64,000 nt of DNA from the NCBI GenBank assembly GCA_029204225.1, contig CM055092.1:88197666-88261665 (forward strand). The letters run 5' to 3'. This DNA is from Diphasiastrum complanatum. Taxonomy: Eukaryota; Streptophyta; Lycopodiopsida; Lycopodiales; Lycopodiaceae. Below are positions 1 to 10,217 of this stretch, piece after piece (within the stretch, counting starts at the first letter, position 1; each line of letters begins with the position of its first letter). The notes under the pieces are model-generated. The model was not told the DNA's origin and made no database searches. It saw only the letters and a program-made list of their open reading frames with translations. A program made the position numbers and the translations under genes.

Positions 1-125
1 AATGTACTGTGATTTTCGATACTAATATAAAATCGAAGTATTGTATTTTCAGGTTGTTGCTCAGTGGAGAGAGGGGGCTCAGTTACCACAAATTGCAGAA
101 TTGCGAGACAAAAAGCCACGAAGTG

Positions 126-778
126 TGTGAAAAAAGTGGATCTTGAATGGATCCAAACTCCCAAAATACTTGGCTAAGATCTTTGCACAACAAGCTACAA
201 AAGCTAGAAATGGAAAAGCATCCTAATGCTACTTTGATACACATGAACTTGACAATGTATTCAAGAGACAAAAGAAACTAATAAAAGGTATTAATGGAAG
301 CCAAAAACAACAGCATACCAGCCCCACAACAACAGCCTGCCACTTTTGAAAACCTCTTAAGATCATACACAAAAGCTTGAAGACAATACACAAAGCAATG
401 CTCTCAATGGAGGAAGAAACTGTGACAACGATCTATTGATCTCTCTCAACAATACAATAAGTTTTTCCAACCTGTTCTCCACGAATTTCAGCCTAATATA
501 GGTGAGAGAGATGACTCTCTCTCCTCTCTCTAGAACTTAGGACCCAATTTTAGGACACCAGTAGCCTAAAATAGCCAATTTTGGCCTATATGTCCAAATA
601 ACATGATTTTGGTGTCATTTCGAAGGTCCTGAAGTTTGAGACTTCTTCAATATGAGATATATACTAAAATAAAAGTTCTAGGCCTCTTTCACATGTGTGA
701 AAGGTTAGATCCAAAACTATGTACAAAAATTGCCAATTTAGGCCTCAAACTAGCTAGGACATGTTGACAATTTTCACA
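126..778 (-). repeat. 3' LTR of the first copia element
   Basis: This 653-bp LTR ends in the perfect 8-bp inverted repeat TGTGAAAA / TTTTCACA. It matches 5526-6179 almost base for base apart from scattered substitutions and 1-2 bp indels. It sits downstream of the purine tract on the minus strand, which makes it the 3' LTR. Confidence 0.93.
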
Positions 779-791
779 CTCCCTCTTCAAC
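779..791 (-). promoter_or_regulatory. Polypurine tract of the first copia element
   Basis: On the minus strand this reads GTTGAAGAGGGAG and abuts the 3' LTR start TGTGAAAA. Its position and composition are those of a plus-strand primer for reverse transcription. Confidence 0.8.
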
Positions 792-1577
792 TTAACTTGC
801 TAGTTTTACAACACTACTTTGCTCCAACCTAAGAATTATCTCCATCATGATAATAGATCTCTTCTCAAGTGCTCTAATATGTACAATATGAAGTACAACA
901 TAATTAATATAGATAATAGTGTCCATATAGGATGCTTCACTATTTCTTACATCAATTTTACATAGAATGGTGAACAAGATACATGTAAAAGAACATAGAA
1001 TCATAATGAAAGGATTCTTCCATGTATCCACCTTTTAATTATCTATAAAACAGTATCAAACAAGTTGTAAATGAAAGTAACCAACAAGTGTTTGCATGCC
1101 TCCACATTCCACTATGCCCATAGTGAATGCACCATGTATCTCCATGAATGAACCTCCATCACCACCTTGCCTTTGTAGATCTCCAATCCATGAAAGCCCT
1201 TTGAGTGAGTGAATGCCAAAATGATGTGTTCTCTGCTCCATTTGAATGAGCAAAACCTGAACTTGAAGTATCTCCACAAGATTTGCATACAACCCTTGAT
1301 CCTACATTGTCAACAATTTGCCAATTTGCCAACACTAGGATGCTAGATCTTGAACTTTGCTCAAGAGTAAACATATTACCACTTCAATATCTTTCAAGAT
1401 TTGAATGAATGCATGTACTTGATCATAAACTAGCAATGATAACTATTCCATCTCCAAGATCCAAATGATGCAAAACTATGGAACTAGTTTCATTGAATTT
1501 TGGCAATTCCAACACATTGACATGACAATGTTCATACATGTGATTAAACAAGTAAGGTAGAATAAAAGGACACTTCC
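792..1577. other. Internal non-coding segment before the 3' LTR
   Basis: No ORF here looks like protein: the short open frames on both strands lack motifs and overlap out of phase. It lies inside the first copia element, between the last open frame and the purine tract. I see no structure in it beyond a mild AT bias. Confidence 0.6.
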
Positions 1578-2561
1578 TCATGGACCTTCAAGGACCTGTA
1601 AAAACAGATCCAAAATGCTTTGCCCATGTGGCCCCCCTTTGATGCTTTTGACTAGATTCCAATTAATACTTGCCTCTTGGTGTTGATGAAGCAATTCAAG
1701 ATCAACATCTTGATCTTCCAATAAAACATCAGGGACTTTGCATTTATAAACATCTTTGGTTTTGATGAAGCAATTCAAGATCAACATCTTGATCTTCCAA
1801 TAAAACATCAGGGACTTTGAATCTATAAACATCTTTAGATCTGAACCTCTGAAGATGCTCCCTCTCAAACACATGATTAACATCCCACAAGATCTCATCA
1901 TTGCTTGATTTCAACCTTTCACTATAGTTAGTGAAAACAATGTCACCATCATAAACCAAAAGATAGATTTCTACAATTCTATCCAACATGAAGTAGAGTA
2001 GATGAAGTTGAGTATAAAACCTAATCAAACCAGCCCATTTGAGTTCAAACCAAACCTCAATGAGCTCACCAATGAGATCTTCCTTGCCTTGAAGAAATTG
2101 CCACTTGAGTTGCTCCATGTAGTCTTCTTCATCCAACCTTTTGCCATCTTGATCATGCATGAACACTCCACCAAATCATAGCATCCTTTGAGTTGATGAA
2201 GAGATTTAAGATCCATGCCTTGGATCTTCTCAAGAGTCACTCTTCCTTTGCCCTTTCCTTCACAAGACTCCCTCTTAATAATCACACCACAAAAGTTAGC
2301 AATCTCCCTCTTGATAGTTGCATCATAAGAAATGGAAGAATCTCGAACATTAGAAGCCATGAAAAGAACACACAGTACCTTCAACATAAGAATGATTGAA
2401 GTACTTTTTCTTGTCAAACCTGGACTTTTAATCAATGATATAGGTAATGATAATGAACCCTCACTATCATTCACAAAAGCATCATTCAAGGTACATCCTA
2501 CTTTGAACACTTCACATTCATTTCTCTCTTTTGACTTGAGATCTTCCTCACCAAGTCTCAT
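1578..2561 (-). pseudogene. Unidentified 3' module of the first copia element, frameshifted
   Basis: Three overlapping minus-strand frames (2561-2025, 2166-1744, 1901-1578) look like one coding region broken by indels. None contains reverse transcriptase or RNase H motifs such as YVDD or DSDxA, which normally occupy this part of copia pol. The segment around 1672-1730 encodes the motif EDQDVDLELLHQ. At DNA level it resembles the end of the window (about 63935-63995), where the other element of this gag family encodes DDQEVDLKTLQ. I cannot assign a function. It may be a captured host fragment or a highly diverged pol remnant. The shared module makes capture before the two elements separated more likely than random noise. 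Confidence 0.5.
1685..1842. repeat. Two-copy tandem duplication, 79-bp period
   Basis: Positions 1685-1763 and 1764-1842 are direct copies differing at a handful of bases. The duplication repeats the DQDVDLELLHQ coding segment in the minus-strand module and shifts the frame, because 79 is not a multiple of three. Confidence 0.85.
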
Positions 2562-3283
2562 GATAGAACCTTTTGATGTACTTTCTTTATGAATACATGT
2601 GACACCACTTGTTGCACAAATGACTTTCTTGGACTATCACATAAAGATGCAAAAGAACCTTTTTCTTCAAACATGCTCAAAGCACCATCTTTTTCCAAAT
2701 GAGTAAATAAGTCATTAGCAACAACCATTTCCTTAGACAAGTTTTCATCACCTTTATTGATGAAGTTAGCTCTCGTCTTACATTTTCCATTTTTGCACTT
2801 GCCATGTAGTTCTATTAAAGAGCCACCAAGACTTGAAAATCTATGAGTATAAGAGTTCAAACATGATACTAATTTAGCACCACATGACTCCATTTGACTA
2901 GTAGGTAGCACTAGTCCATCTTCAAGATCCAATGGATCCAAAACATTGATCATAGATTCACCAAATGTTGCCAAGTTAACACAATAATAACTATCTCCAA
3001 GAAGCTCATTAGATCTCAACCTAGGTCTAGCATAAGGAAGCTCTTTAGAATTTGCATAAGATATACCAATCTTATTGATGCTAGGAATTGACTTTTGAAA
3101 GTTGAGAGAACCACCAACATCCATTTCATTCCTCTTGTTAGACATAAAAAATGCATCAAGCTTGTAAAGTCTACCTTGTCTATTGCCCCTAGCAATCAAG
3201 ACATCTCCCTTAGTAATGAAGCAAACATCCCCAACAAACTTTGTCTTGTACCCTTTCTTTAACATTTGACCAACACTTAGCAA
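2558..3283 (-). pseudogene. Protease/pre-integrase remnant joined to unidentified ORF
   Basis: The N-terminal 45 or so residues (LLSVGQMLKKGY, then KGDVLIARGNRQGRLYKLD) are the conserved stretch after the copia protease and match the copy at 62455-62585. The expected HHCC zinc domain and integrase core do not follow. Instead about 190 residues of unrecognised sequence follow, with a Cys-rich patch (GKCKNGKCKTR) and no stop. The join to the preceding frame at about 3290 is a small deletion with a frameshift that removed the segment usually reading LEDVLFIP. An open frame of 241 codons without a known domain, inside a young element, suggests recent coding function, but I cannot name it. Confidence 0.6.
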
Positions 3284-4401
3284 ATTTCTTGAAAGTGAAG
3301 GAATGTAATCCTATTAGTAGAAAGACAAATAGAAATTGAGCCAATACCTTTGATCATACACTCACCACCATTTGGCATGTGAACCACTTTCTTGGTTCCA
3401 ACATAAGAGATCAAAGAAGTAAAGAACTCCTTTTGACTAGTCATGTGTGAACTAGATCCACTATCTATCCACCATGAATCCTTGTCACTTCCACTTGACA
3501 TTAGACTTGAAGAACACATCATGAGAGAATCACAAGAATCTAGATCCTCATTAGAAGTACAAAAGTTGTTTTGCTTGCTACCTTCATTACTTTGCTTCTT
3601 ATGACATTCTTTTGCAAAATGACCTTTTATCCCACAATAAAAGCACTTGAACTTTGACTTATCTTTCTTTATAAAAGAAGTAGAAGAGGAGGAGGAAGAG
3701 TGATCATCATGATCCGAGTTACCACCTTTGGACCATTTCCCTTTGCCTTTACCTTTGCCTTTGACTTTGCCTTTTGTGAAGAAAGCCTCTTCACCTCCAC
3801 CTTGCAAGGATGCACCATCAAGCTTTGATTGCAACCTATGTTCTTCAGCCAATAAGATTTCTTGCAAGTCAACCACACTTGGCAAGACTCTTTGAATGGC
3901 AAAACTTTGCACAAGGTTAGCATGTTCATCTAGCAAACCATTCAACATAACCTGGACTATTTCACCATATTATATGCTTTCATCAATGCATGCTAGATAA
4001 TCACTTAAGGACTTAACCCTCAAGACAAATGCATGAGCACTTTCTCCCTCTCTTTGTCTACTAGAAAATATTTGCCTCGTTAGGGTCAATACCCTAGACG
4101 TGGACTTTGATTCAAAGAGCTTCTTCAAGGCATTCCATGCCTCACTTGCACTTTGACTTTTACCAACTTCCTTGAGAATTTCATTAGTAACATTCATTTT
4201 AATGATATGAAGAGACCTTTTAGCCTTCTTATCAAACCTTTGTTGCTCTTGAACTGTGGGTGGTCTCTCTTCAGTTCCTGCAACTATGTCCATGAGTTCA
4301 TTCAACTCAAATAAGGACTCCATCCTCACTTTCCAAGTAGAGTAGTTTGATGAACTCAACCTATCATTAGTTTCTAACATGATCCCACAATTTGAAGCCA
4401 T
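3277..4401 (-). pseudogene. gag: copia gag plus protease start, one stop codon
   Basis: The frame starts at the ATG at 4401 (MASNCGIMLETNDRLSSSNY), typical of the copia gag domain UBN2/DUF4219. It continues through the conserved WNALKKLFESKSTSRV. A single TAA at 3970-3972 interrupts it, and the same frame then continues with gag to a CCHC zinc knuckle near 3606-3655 (CFYCGIKGHFAKEC) preceded by a Lys/Gly-rich stretch. The protease motif WWIDSGSSSHMT follows, with the DSG triad intact. Gag would package the RNA and the protease would process the polyprotein. Because of the stop, this copy makes at best a truncated Gag. The frame ends by frameshift near 3290. Confidence 0.88.
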
Positions 4402-5510
4402 GAATATAATGATTCTTCAACTTTTAGGCTCTGTCCTAATGCACCTAGCACTCACTTTTCTCTCAACAAATGATGGATAAGGAGATCTCAAAAGACCTAG
4501 GACCCCAAAACACTTCTATCTTGAACCTGGTTGTTTCCAAGCATGGAAAGGAAGATTGAAACTTGCACACACTAAGAATGAATTACAAACTCAAACTAAC
4601 CTGAACACACTTTTGCTTAAGCTCTCAAACTTTCCAACAAGTGATCAAATCAAGTTATGATGTGAAGAGTTACTTGCATTCTTAGAAAATACACAAGACT
4701 AGGCTGCCAAGAATACCTAGAATTGAACAAACTTGATCAACATGTGATCAACACACTAAGATATTGATTCAAGCTGTAAAACCACATGTAAACCACACTT
4801 CTAAAAGTTTATAAACTCCAGCAAATGATAAATACAAGCTTTAGAGGTGAATGAAAGAGCACACTTAGTGAATCACAAGACTAGCTTCACTAGCTTGTCA
4901 AATCTTGGTGTTTAGATGTAGATCTAAGATCACTTCACATGAGAATGTTCCTCAACCTGTTAAGAACTTGAAAACACATTTGCATAATGGTTAAAACCTT
5001 CCAGAAAATGCTCCAATCAAATTACATAAGGAGAGTTACTTACATGCTCAACAAAGGACACCAACATTTATGCAAAAGATTGTTGACAATCTGTTCACCC
5101 AAAAGGGGATCTTTCATCCAAGTTTTGGAGAAATACAAAATCACTCAAAGAGTATTTGTCATACACTTAAGGAGAAGTCATCCACTTAAGGAGAGTGTTC
5201 ATCCAAAAGGAGAGTGTTCATCCATAGAAGTGGAGATTGTCAACAATACATTGAACTAAACATTATTAGTATTGAATATGCACAAGACTCACAATCAACA
5301 AATGATTAGGTGTTATGATCTGATCCAAAATAGCTTCTTCTCGGTATCTGATCTTCAATAGACCTGAAATATTCTTTTGATCCACAATTTCACCTCACAA
5401 AACAAAGGTTAGTAAGATTTGATCAACAATGCAATGCATTATCATGCTAGAACTTGATCAAACATCCAAATATCACCATAAATGGAAACCTTACTAAAAA
5501 TAACAGCCAA
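4402..5510 (-). other. Untranslated leader of the first copia element
   Basis: About 1.1 kb between the primer-binding site and the gag start has no convincing ORF on either strand. Such a leader would contain packaging signals in the element RNA. Around 5165-5222 there are short direct repeats (variants of ATCCACTTAAGGAGAGTGTTC). Confidence 0.6.
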
Positions 5511-5525
5511 CTAGCTCTAATACCA
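5511..5525 (-). promoter_or_regulatory. Primer-binding site (initiator Met-tRNA)
   Basis: On the minus strand this reads TGGTATTAGAGCTAG directly after the 5' LTR. It is one base from the usual copia site TGGTATCAGAGC, which is complementary to the 3' end of initiator Met-tRNA. Confidence 0.85.
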
Positions 5526-6179
5526 TGTGAAAAACGTGGATCTTGAATGGATCCAAACTCCCAAAATACTTGGCTAAGATCTTTGCACAACAAGCTACAA
5601 AAGCTAGAAATGGCAAAGCATCCTAATGCTACCTTTGATACACATGAACTTGACAAAGCATTCAAGAGACAAAAGAAACTAATAAAAGGTACTGATGACA
5701 GCCAAAAACAACAGCATACCAGCCCTACAACAACAGCCTACCACTTTTGGAAACCTCTTAAGATCATACACAAAAGCTTGAAGACAATACACAAAGCAAT
5801 GCTCTCAATGGAGGAAGAAACTGTGACAATGATCTATTGATCTCTCTCAACAATACAATAAGTTTTTCCAGCCTGTTCTCCACGAATTTCAGCCTAATAT
5901 AGGTGAGAGAGATGACTCTCTCTCCTCTCTCTAGAACTTAGGACCCAATTTTAGGACACCAGTAGCCTAAGATAGCCAATTTTGGCCTATATGTCCAAAT
6001 AACATGATTTTGGTGTCATTTCGAAGGTCCTAAACTTTGAGACTTCTTCAATATGAGATATATACTAAAATAAAAGTATCTAGGCCTCTTTCACACGTGT
6101 GAAAGCTTAGATCCAAAACTATTACAAAAATTGCCAATTTAGACCTCAAACTAGCTAGGAAATGTTGACAATTTTCACA
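5526..6179 (-). repeat. 5' LTR of the first copia element
   Basis: This 654-bp copy of the LTR starts TGTGAAAA and ends TTTTCACA. It is flanked on the inner side by the primer-binding site and on the outer side by AAGTG. As the 5' LTR it would carry the element's promoter on the minus strand. Confidence 0.93.
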
Positions 6180-6287
6180 AAGTGCAACGTCAGAAAAAGG
6201 GCCAAGATAATCTTAAAAGAAGGGCCAATGGAACAAAAAGGATATGACTTCATGATCAGAGACCAAGGTCTAGGGAAATTAGCTATG

Positions 6288-6468
6288 GGGCCTTCCAATA
6301 GCCATGTGGGAAAAAGAGCAAATCACCATTACTTCCAAGGAGGCCCATAAATGGGAGGTATGGACATTGGAACCATTAAGAGATCAAAAGGAGAAACTTA
6401 CAAAAAGCATAACAATTTGCAAAAAGTGCCCTTCTAATGGGCACATGGAAAAGGGGCCAACCATAATT
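6288..6468. repeat. Left part of an older repeat split by a copia insertion
   Basis: This segment matches 16886-17066 nearly throughout. It breaks off at the LTR start at 6469 and resumes after the element at 10218. The reading frame here has one knuckle-like CxxC...H pattern, but I see no convincing protein. Confidence 0.85.
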
Positions 6469-6860
6469 TGTCGCGGAAGAAAGGAAGAGAGACTGTTTCA
6501 TGTTCGTCTTCTCTCTTCTGATTCGCGAACAATTTTCTTAAGATAGCCAAACGTAGAATCACAAGACTAGTTAACGCCAGTCAACTAGTTAGTTAGTCTC
6601 CGTTGTTGCTATTCGTTTCAGCTGGGCGTGAAGCCCGTTGAGCTGTCAGCTGGCAGTGCAAAAGACTTCTCTTCGTGTGTTTTTGTTCTTTTTGTTTCTT
6701 TTCATAGTTTTCGTTGGAGGTGTGTTTACGATTTGCGATTGACTTGCGAATCGTTCGTTCTTTGAGTCAAAGACACGTTGACTGTCGCGAATTGTTCTTG
6801 TTCGACCTTCATGTCTTGTTCGTGCTGCGACAAAGTTGCAGGAGTTCACCATTTCTAACA
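6469..6860 (-). repeat. 3' LTR of second copia element, internally deleted
   Basis: This 392-bp copy matches both ends of the 725-bp LTR at 9493-10217. It lacks about 333 bp in the middle: the breakpoint follows the shared AACAATTTTCTT and resumes at AAGATAGCC. The outer end is TGTCGCGG and the inner end TTCTAACA. Confidence 0.9.
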
Positions 6861-6872
6861 CTCCCTCTTGAA
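6861..6872 (-). promoter_or_regulatory. Polypurine tract of second copia element
   Basis: On the minus strand CAAGAGGGAG directly precedes the 3' LTR start TGTTAGAAA. Composition and position fit a polypurine tract. Confidence 0.8.
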
Positions 6873-6879
6873 CCTTGCA

Positions 6880-7648
6880 GCTTTGATCGTTTAATCCAAT
6901 TGCCTCTCTTTGCTTGGTAAAGAGTGGCATGTCGAGCAGTTTCGTGAGGAGATCTGCAATCATACTTTCTGATTTTATGAACTGGACCTGGAGCTCTCCT
7001 TTCGAGATCAAATCTCAAATGTGATGGTACTTTAGAGGAATGGGCTTCGTCTTTGAATGGAAGACATGATCTTGGGACAGACACATGGCACTCTGAGAGT
7101 CCATCATCATCGTGCTTGGTCCGTCGTGGTATCCCGATTGCCTCCAACATCATTTGCAGCCACACTACCTCATTTGCCACTTTCGAGGCTGCGACATACT
7201 CAACTTCGCAAGAGTATTGAGCTACTAGGGTTTGCTTTTTGCATATCCAGTTGATTGCAGCTCCGCACGCTATTGTACATCCCCCAGTAATGGACTTGCT
7301 GTCATCTTTGCAGCTCACCTAGCTCGCATCACTGTAGTGATGCAACTCGAATCGTTTCTCTTCGTTTCTAGCTCTATAGGTTAATCCAATATTCTGGGTA
7401 CCCTTCAGATACTGTAGGATTCGTTTGGCCATTTGCCAATGTGCTAGACCAGGATTGGAACAAAATCGGCTCAATGTGTAAATAGAGAAGGCCAGATCCG
7501 GTTTGGTACAAATTGTCAAGTACATCAGACTCCCGATTAAGTTCTGGTAGGGTATACCTGTCATCTTATGTTTTTTCTCTTTTGTTATTGGGCAATCATG
7601 TTTTGTGAGCCATTTGTTCGATCTCTTCTGATCTCTAGCCCTAGGCAT
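6880..7648 (-). pseudogene. copia RNase H, frameshifted
   Basis: The frame 7648-7319 carries PYQNLIGSLMYLTICTKPDL and ends in HHYSDAS, the start of the RNase H domain with its first Asp. It resumes at 7318 with SITGGCTIACGAAINWICKK and the Glu-containing CEVEYVAASK. Near 7090 the frame shifts, and the conserved C-terminus (FIKSESMIADLLTKLLDMPLF) is read at 7011-6880. Domain order and motifs are those of copia. Confidence 0.88.
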
Positions 7649-8247
7649 TTTGTTGCTTCTCCAAGATCTGTGATTTCGTAGCTTTCAGAAATCTGACTCT
7701 TCGTGTCTTTGATCAGCATCAAGGAGTTCCCTATCATCAGCGAATCATCCACAAAAATGGTCAGTATCACAAAATCCTTTCCTACTCTTTTGATGTAGAC
7801 ATTGCAGTATGGTTGAGTAGGGTTGAAGTCTAGAGACTTCAGAAGACCATGAAGCTTTTTGTACCAGGCCCGTGATGCCTGTTTTAGACCGTAGATGCAT
7901 CTTTGCAATCGACAGACATATTGTCTGTTGTCGGGGTCTTCATAGCCTTCAGGTTGCTTCATGAAGATTTCCTCCTCTAGATCTCCATGGAGAAAGGCTG
8001 CTTTCACGTCAATCTGGTGAATCTCTAGATTGTACTGTGTGGCGTATGCAAGGAGTAGCCTTATGCTTGTCATCTTCACCATGGGTGAATATGTGTCGAA
8101 ATAGTCGACACCATATCTCTGCATGTAGCCCTTTGTGACAAGCCTTGCTTTGTAGCGGCCAATAGTGCCATCTGATTTTAGCTTTTTCTTGTACACCCAC
8201 TTGCAGTTGACTACTTTTTGTTTTCTAGTAGTGGCTCTAATGTCCAT
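7585..8247 (-). pseudogene. copia reverse transcriptase
   Basis: This frame has the ordered motifs of a copia reverse transcriptase: VNCKWVYKKKLKSDG, YKARLVTKGYMQRYGVDY, IDVKAAFLHGDLEEEIFMKQ, YGLKQASRAWYKK and the catalytic box FVDDSL (YVDD variant). The conserved lead-in (EEIKSMRQNEAW) is in another frame just upstream at about 8290-8250, a frameshift. Most catalytic residues remain, but there is no usable start and the polyprotein is broken. Confidence 0.9.
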
Positions 8248-8260
8248 GCCTCGTTTTGCC

Positions 8261-8765
8261 TCATTGACTTGATCTCCTCTGACATTGCCTGCTTCCAGAA
8301 TTCTCCCTTTGGACTCTAGATAGCTTCTTGGTACATTGTTGGCTCTTCAGCGAAGTTGTAGTATTCGTAACGTGTGTCTTCACTCCACTGAAGATTGTCA
8401 GAGTAGCTAAAATCATTGCTCTGTCATTTTCGAGTTCGCGAAAGTTGATCAGGATCTTCTTGTTGCAGGTTATGTGAGATGTTGCTCCTGAATCAATGAC
8501 TACATCGTAGTCGTGTTTAGAGTAGCTTGTCGAAGCTTCGGCGAGTATTGTGAAAGCTTTTTCACCTCTTTCAGCATCTTCTCTATGACTCTGCAATGTT
8601 TGCCTTTTCAGCTTTGTTTTTTCTTTTTGGGTTGAATATGCAGTCGTATGCAGAATGCCCTTTCTTCTTGCGGTGCATGCAAGGTATTGCTAGATTGAAC
8701 CAGCATTTGTTGGTCGTATGGCCTGGTTTGTGGCAGTGATCGTAGGAAGAAGATTGTTGATTCAA
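8261..8765 (-). pseudogene. copia zinc knuckle and protease remnant
   Basis: The first part encodes a knuckle-like segment (YDHCHKPGHTTNKC) in which the first Cys of the CCHC pattern is Tyr, so zinc binding is doubtful. The following frame (8596-8261) has the retropepsin motif VVIDSGATSHIT with DSG intact. After about 100 residues the frame ends and reverse transcriptase begins. The pre-integrase and integrase domains, normally about 400 residues, are missing. Confidence 0.8.
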
Positions 8766-9427
8766 AGACTTCGTCTTCTCGAATTTTGGCTTGTTTTTGT
8801 TCTTCTTCTTCCCTTTCGTGAAGAGAGCCTTCTCTTGATCACTGCTTGCTCTCCTTCGTCTCTCATCAGTCTCTCATCAGTGACAATAATGACTACTTTG
8901 TCAAATGTCATATCTGGTAGACTCAGTATGAGCATTCTCAACGGTTGATAGGACGTCAGTAGAGATTTCATGAAGTACATCAGCTGTTGTGGTGCTGGGA
9001 CCTGGTGCTCTTGTCCTGATGCAGCGAGTTGAGCAAAGATCGTTTTGATCTTCTCAACGTGCTGATCCAACTGGTTGCCATCCCACCGTATTGATTGTAG
9101 CTGATTGTGAAGGTGCATGACTGAAGCTGCAGTCCTCACTTCATACTTCTGCTTCAATCTTTCCCATGCTGCATGGCTGCTTTCGCAGTCTTCACTCTGC
9201 ATGAGTAGATCTTCATTTATGGACAAAACGATGATCGCCATTGCGCGCTCATCCTTTCTGATCCATTCAGTTCTCCTCAGGTCTCCCTCTGGAGGCTGCA
9301 CCTCTGAGCGCTCAGTCACCGACCAGATGCCTTTGCCCTTCAAGAGCGTTTTGATTTTGAATTTTCAGATTCTGTAATTTGCATCATCAAGACTGATTTC
9401 TACTCTGGTCTGGATTGTCGTAGCCAT
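8762..9427 (-). pseudogene. gag: copia gag with premature stop
   Basis: Translation starts at the ATG at 9427 (MATTIQTRVEISLDDANYRI). A TGA follows where related Gags have Trp before KFKIK. The same frame then continues through a UBN2-type gag domain (MHLHNQLQSIRWDGNQLDQHVEK at mid-length, then LTSYQPLRMLILSLPD). It differs clearly from the Gag of the first element, so two copia lineages are present. The basic tail (RKGRRRTKTSQNSRRR) leads to the zinc knuckle in the next frame. Confidence 0.85.
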
Positions 9428-9477
9428 ATTGTGTTGTCTAGAGGAATCACTGCTGGGATATCAGTAGTGATGACTTG

Positions 9478-9492
9478 CAAGCTCTGATACCA
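9478..9492 (-). promoter_or_regulatory. Primer-binding site (initiator Met-tRNA)
   Basis: On the minus strand this reads TGGTATCAGAGCTTG immediately after the 5' LTR. It is an exact match to the standard plant copia primer site. Confidence 0.92.
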
Positions 9493-10217
9493 TGTCGCGG
9501 AATCGAGGGAGAGAGACTATTTCGTGTTCGTCTTCTCTCTTATGATTCGCGAACAATTTTCTTTCTTTGAATATTCTTTTCGTGCGGAAGCCCTTACAGG
9601 ATTCCAGACACTCGACACAGCACAAGACCAAGAGATACACGAAATGGAACGACTATATTATTAGTTTGGGTTTAGAGCGAGATCGTCAGTGTCTCGCTTG
9701 TTGGCGAATTGACTCTCTGCTCTTTCGCTGTGTTCTGCTCGTTGGCAGACTTTCATGCACAGCTATGGTATTTTGCTTTCTTACTCTATTCGCTACGTCT
9801 CTCTCTATTTCTTATAGATCTTTGTATTCTCTCTCTTTTCACTCTTATCGTTATGATCCAGAGAGGATCATTTATACCTCTACTATGCGGAGTTTTTAAG
9901 ATAGCCAAACGTAGAATCACAAGACTAGTTAACGCCAATCAACTAGTTACTTAGTCTCTGTTGTTGCTATTCGTTTCAGCTGGGCGTGAAGCCCGTTGAG
10001 CTGCCAGCTGCCAGTGCGAAAAACTTCTCTTCGTGTGTTTTCATTCTTTTCGCTTCTTTTCGTGGTTTTCGTTTTGCGTCCCTGGAGGTGTGTTTACGAT
10101 TCGCGAATCGTTCGTGCTTCGAGTCAAAGACACGTTGATTGTCACGAATTGTTCTCGTTCGACCTTCGTGTCTTGTTTGTGCTGTGACAAAGTTGCAAGA
10201 GTTCACCATTTCTGACA
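9493..10217 (-). repeat. 5' LTR of second copia element
   Basis: This full-length 725-bp LTR begins TGTCGCGG and ends TTCTGACA, giving TGTC/GACA inverted ends. It adjoins the primer-binding site. A separate 80-bp fragment of the same LTR end lies at 55788-55868. Confidence 0.9.

Larger units (their letters stand above)
121..6184 (-). mobile_element. Complete non-autonomous Ty1/copia element with target-site duplication
   Basis: Two near-identical LTRs (126-778 and 5526-6179) flank an internal region read on the minus strand. The 5 bp on each outer side are identical (AAGTG at 121-125 and 6180-6184), so both insertion ends are preserved. A primer-binding site adjoins the 5' LTR (5511-5525) and a purine tract adjoins the 3' LTR (779-791). 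The internal 4.7 kb holds gag and a protease fragment but no recognisable integrase, reverse transcriptase or RNase H, so the element must have moved with enzymes supplied in trans. By eye the LTRs differ at only a few percent of positions, so the insertion is fairly recent. Confidence 0.93.
6469..10217 (-). mobile_element. Second Ty1/copia element, integrase deleted
   Basis: LTRs at 6469-6860 and 9493-10217 share ends (TGTCGCGG...TGACA or TAACA) and flank a minus-strand internal region with gag, zinc knuckle, protease, reverse transcriptase and RNase H, in that order. The integrase between protease and reverse transcriptase is absent. A perfect primer-binding site (9478-9492) and a purine tract (6861-6872) are present. 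The flanks fit a short AATT target duplication, and the uninterrupted sequence exists at about 17066. Frameshifts and a stop in gag show that it is dead. Confidence 0.92.
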
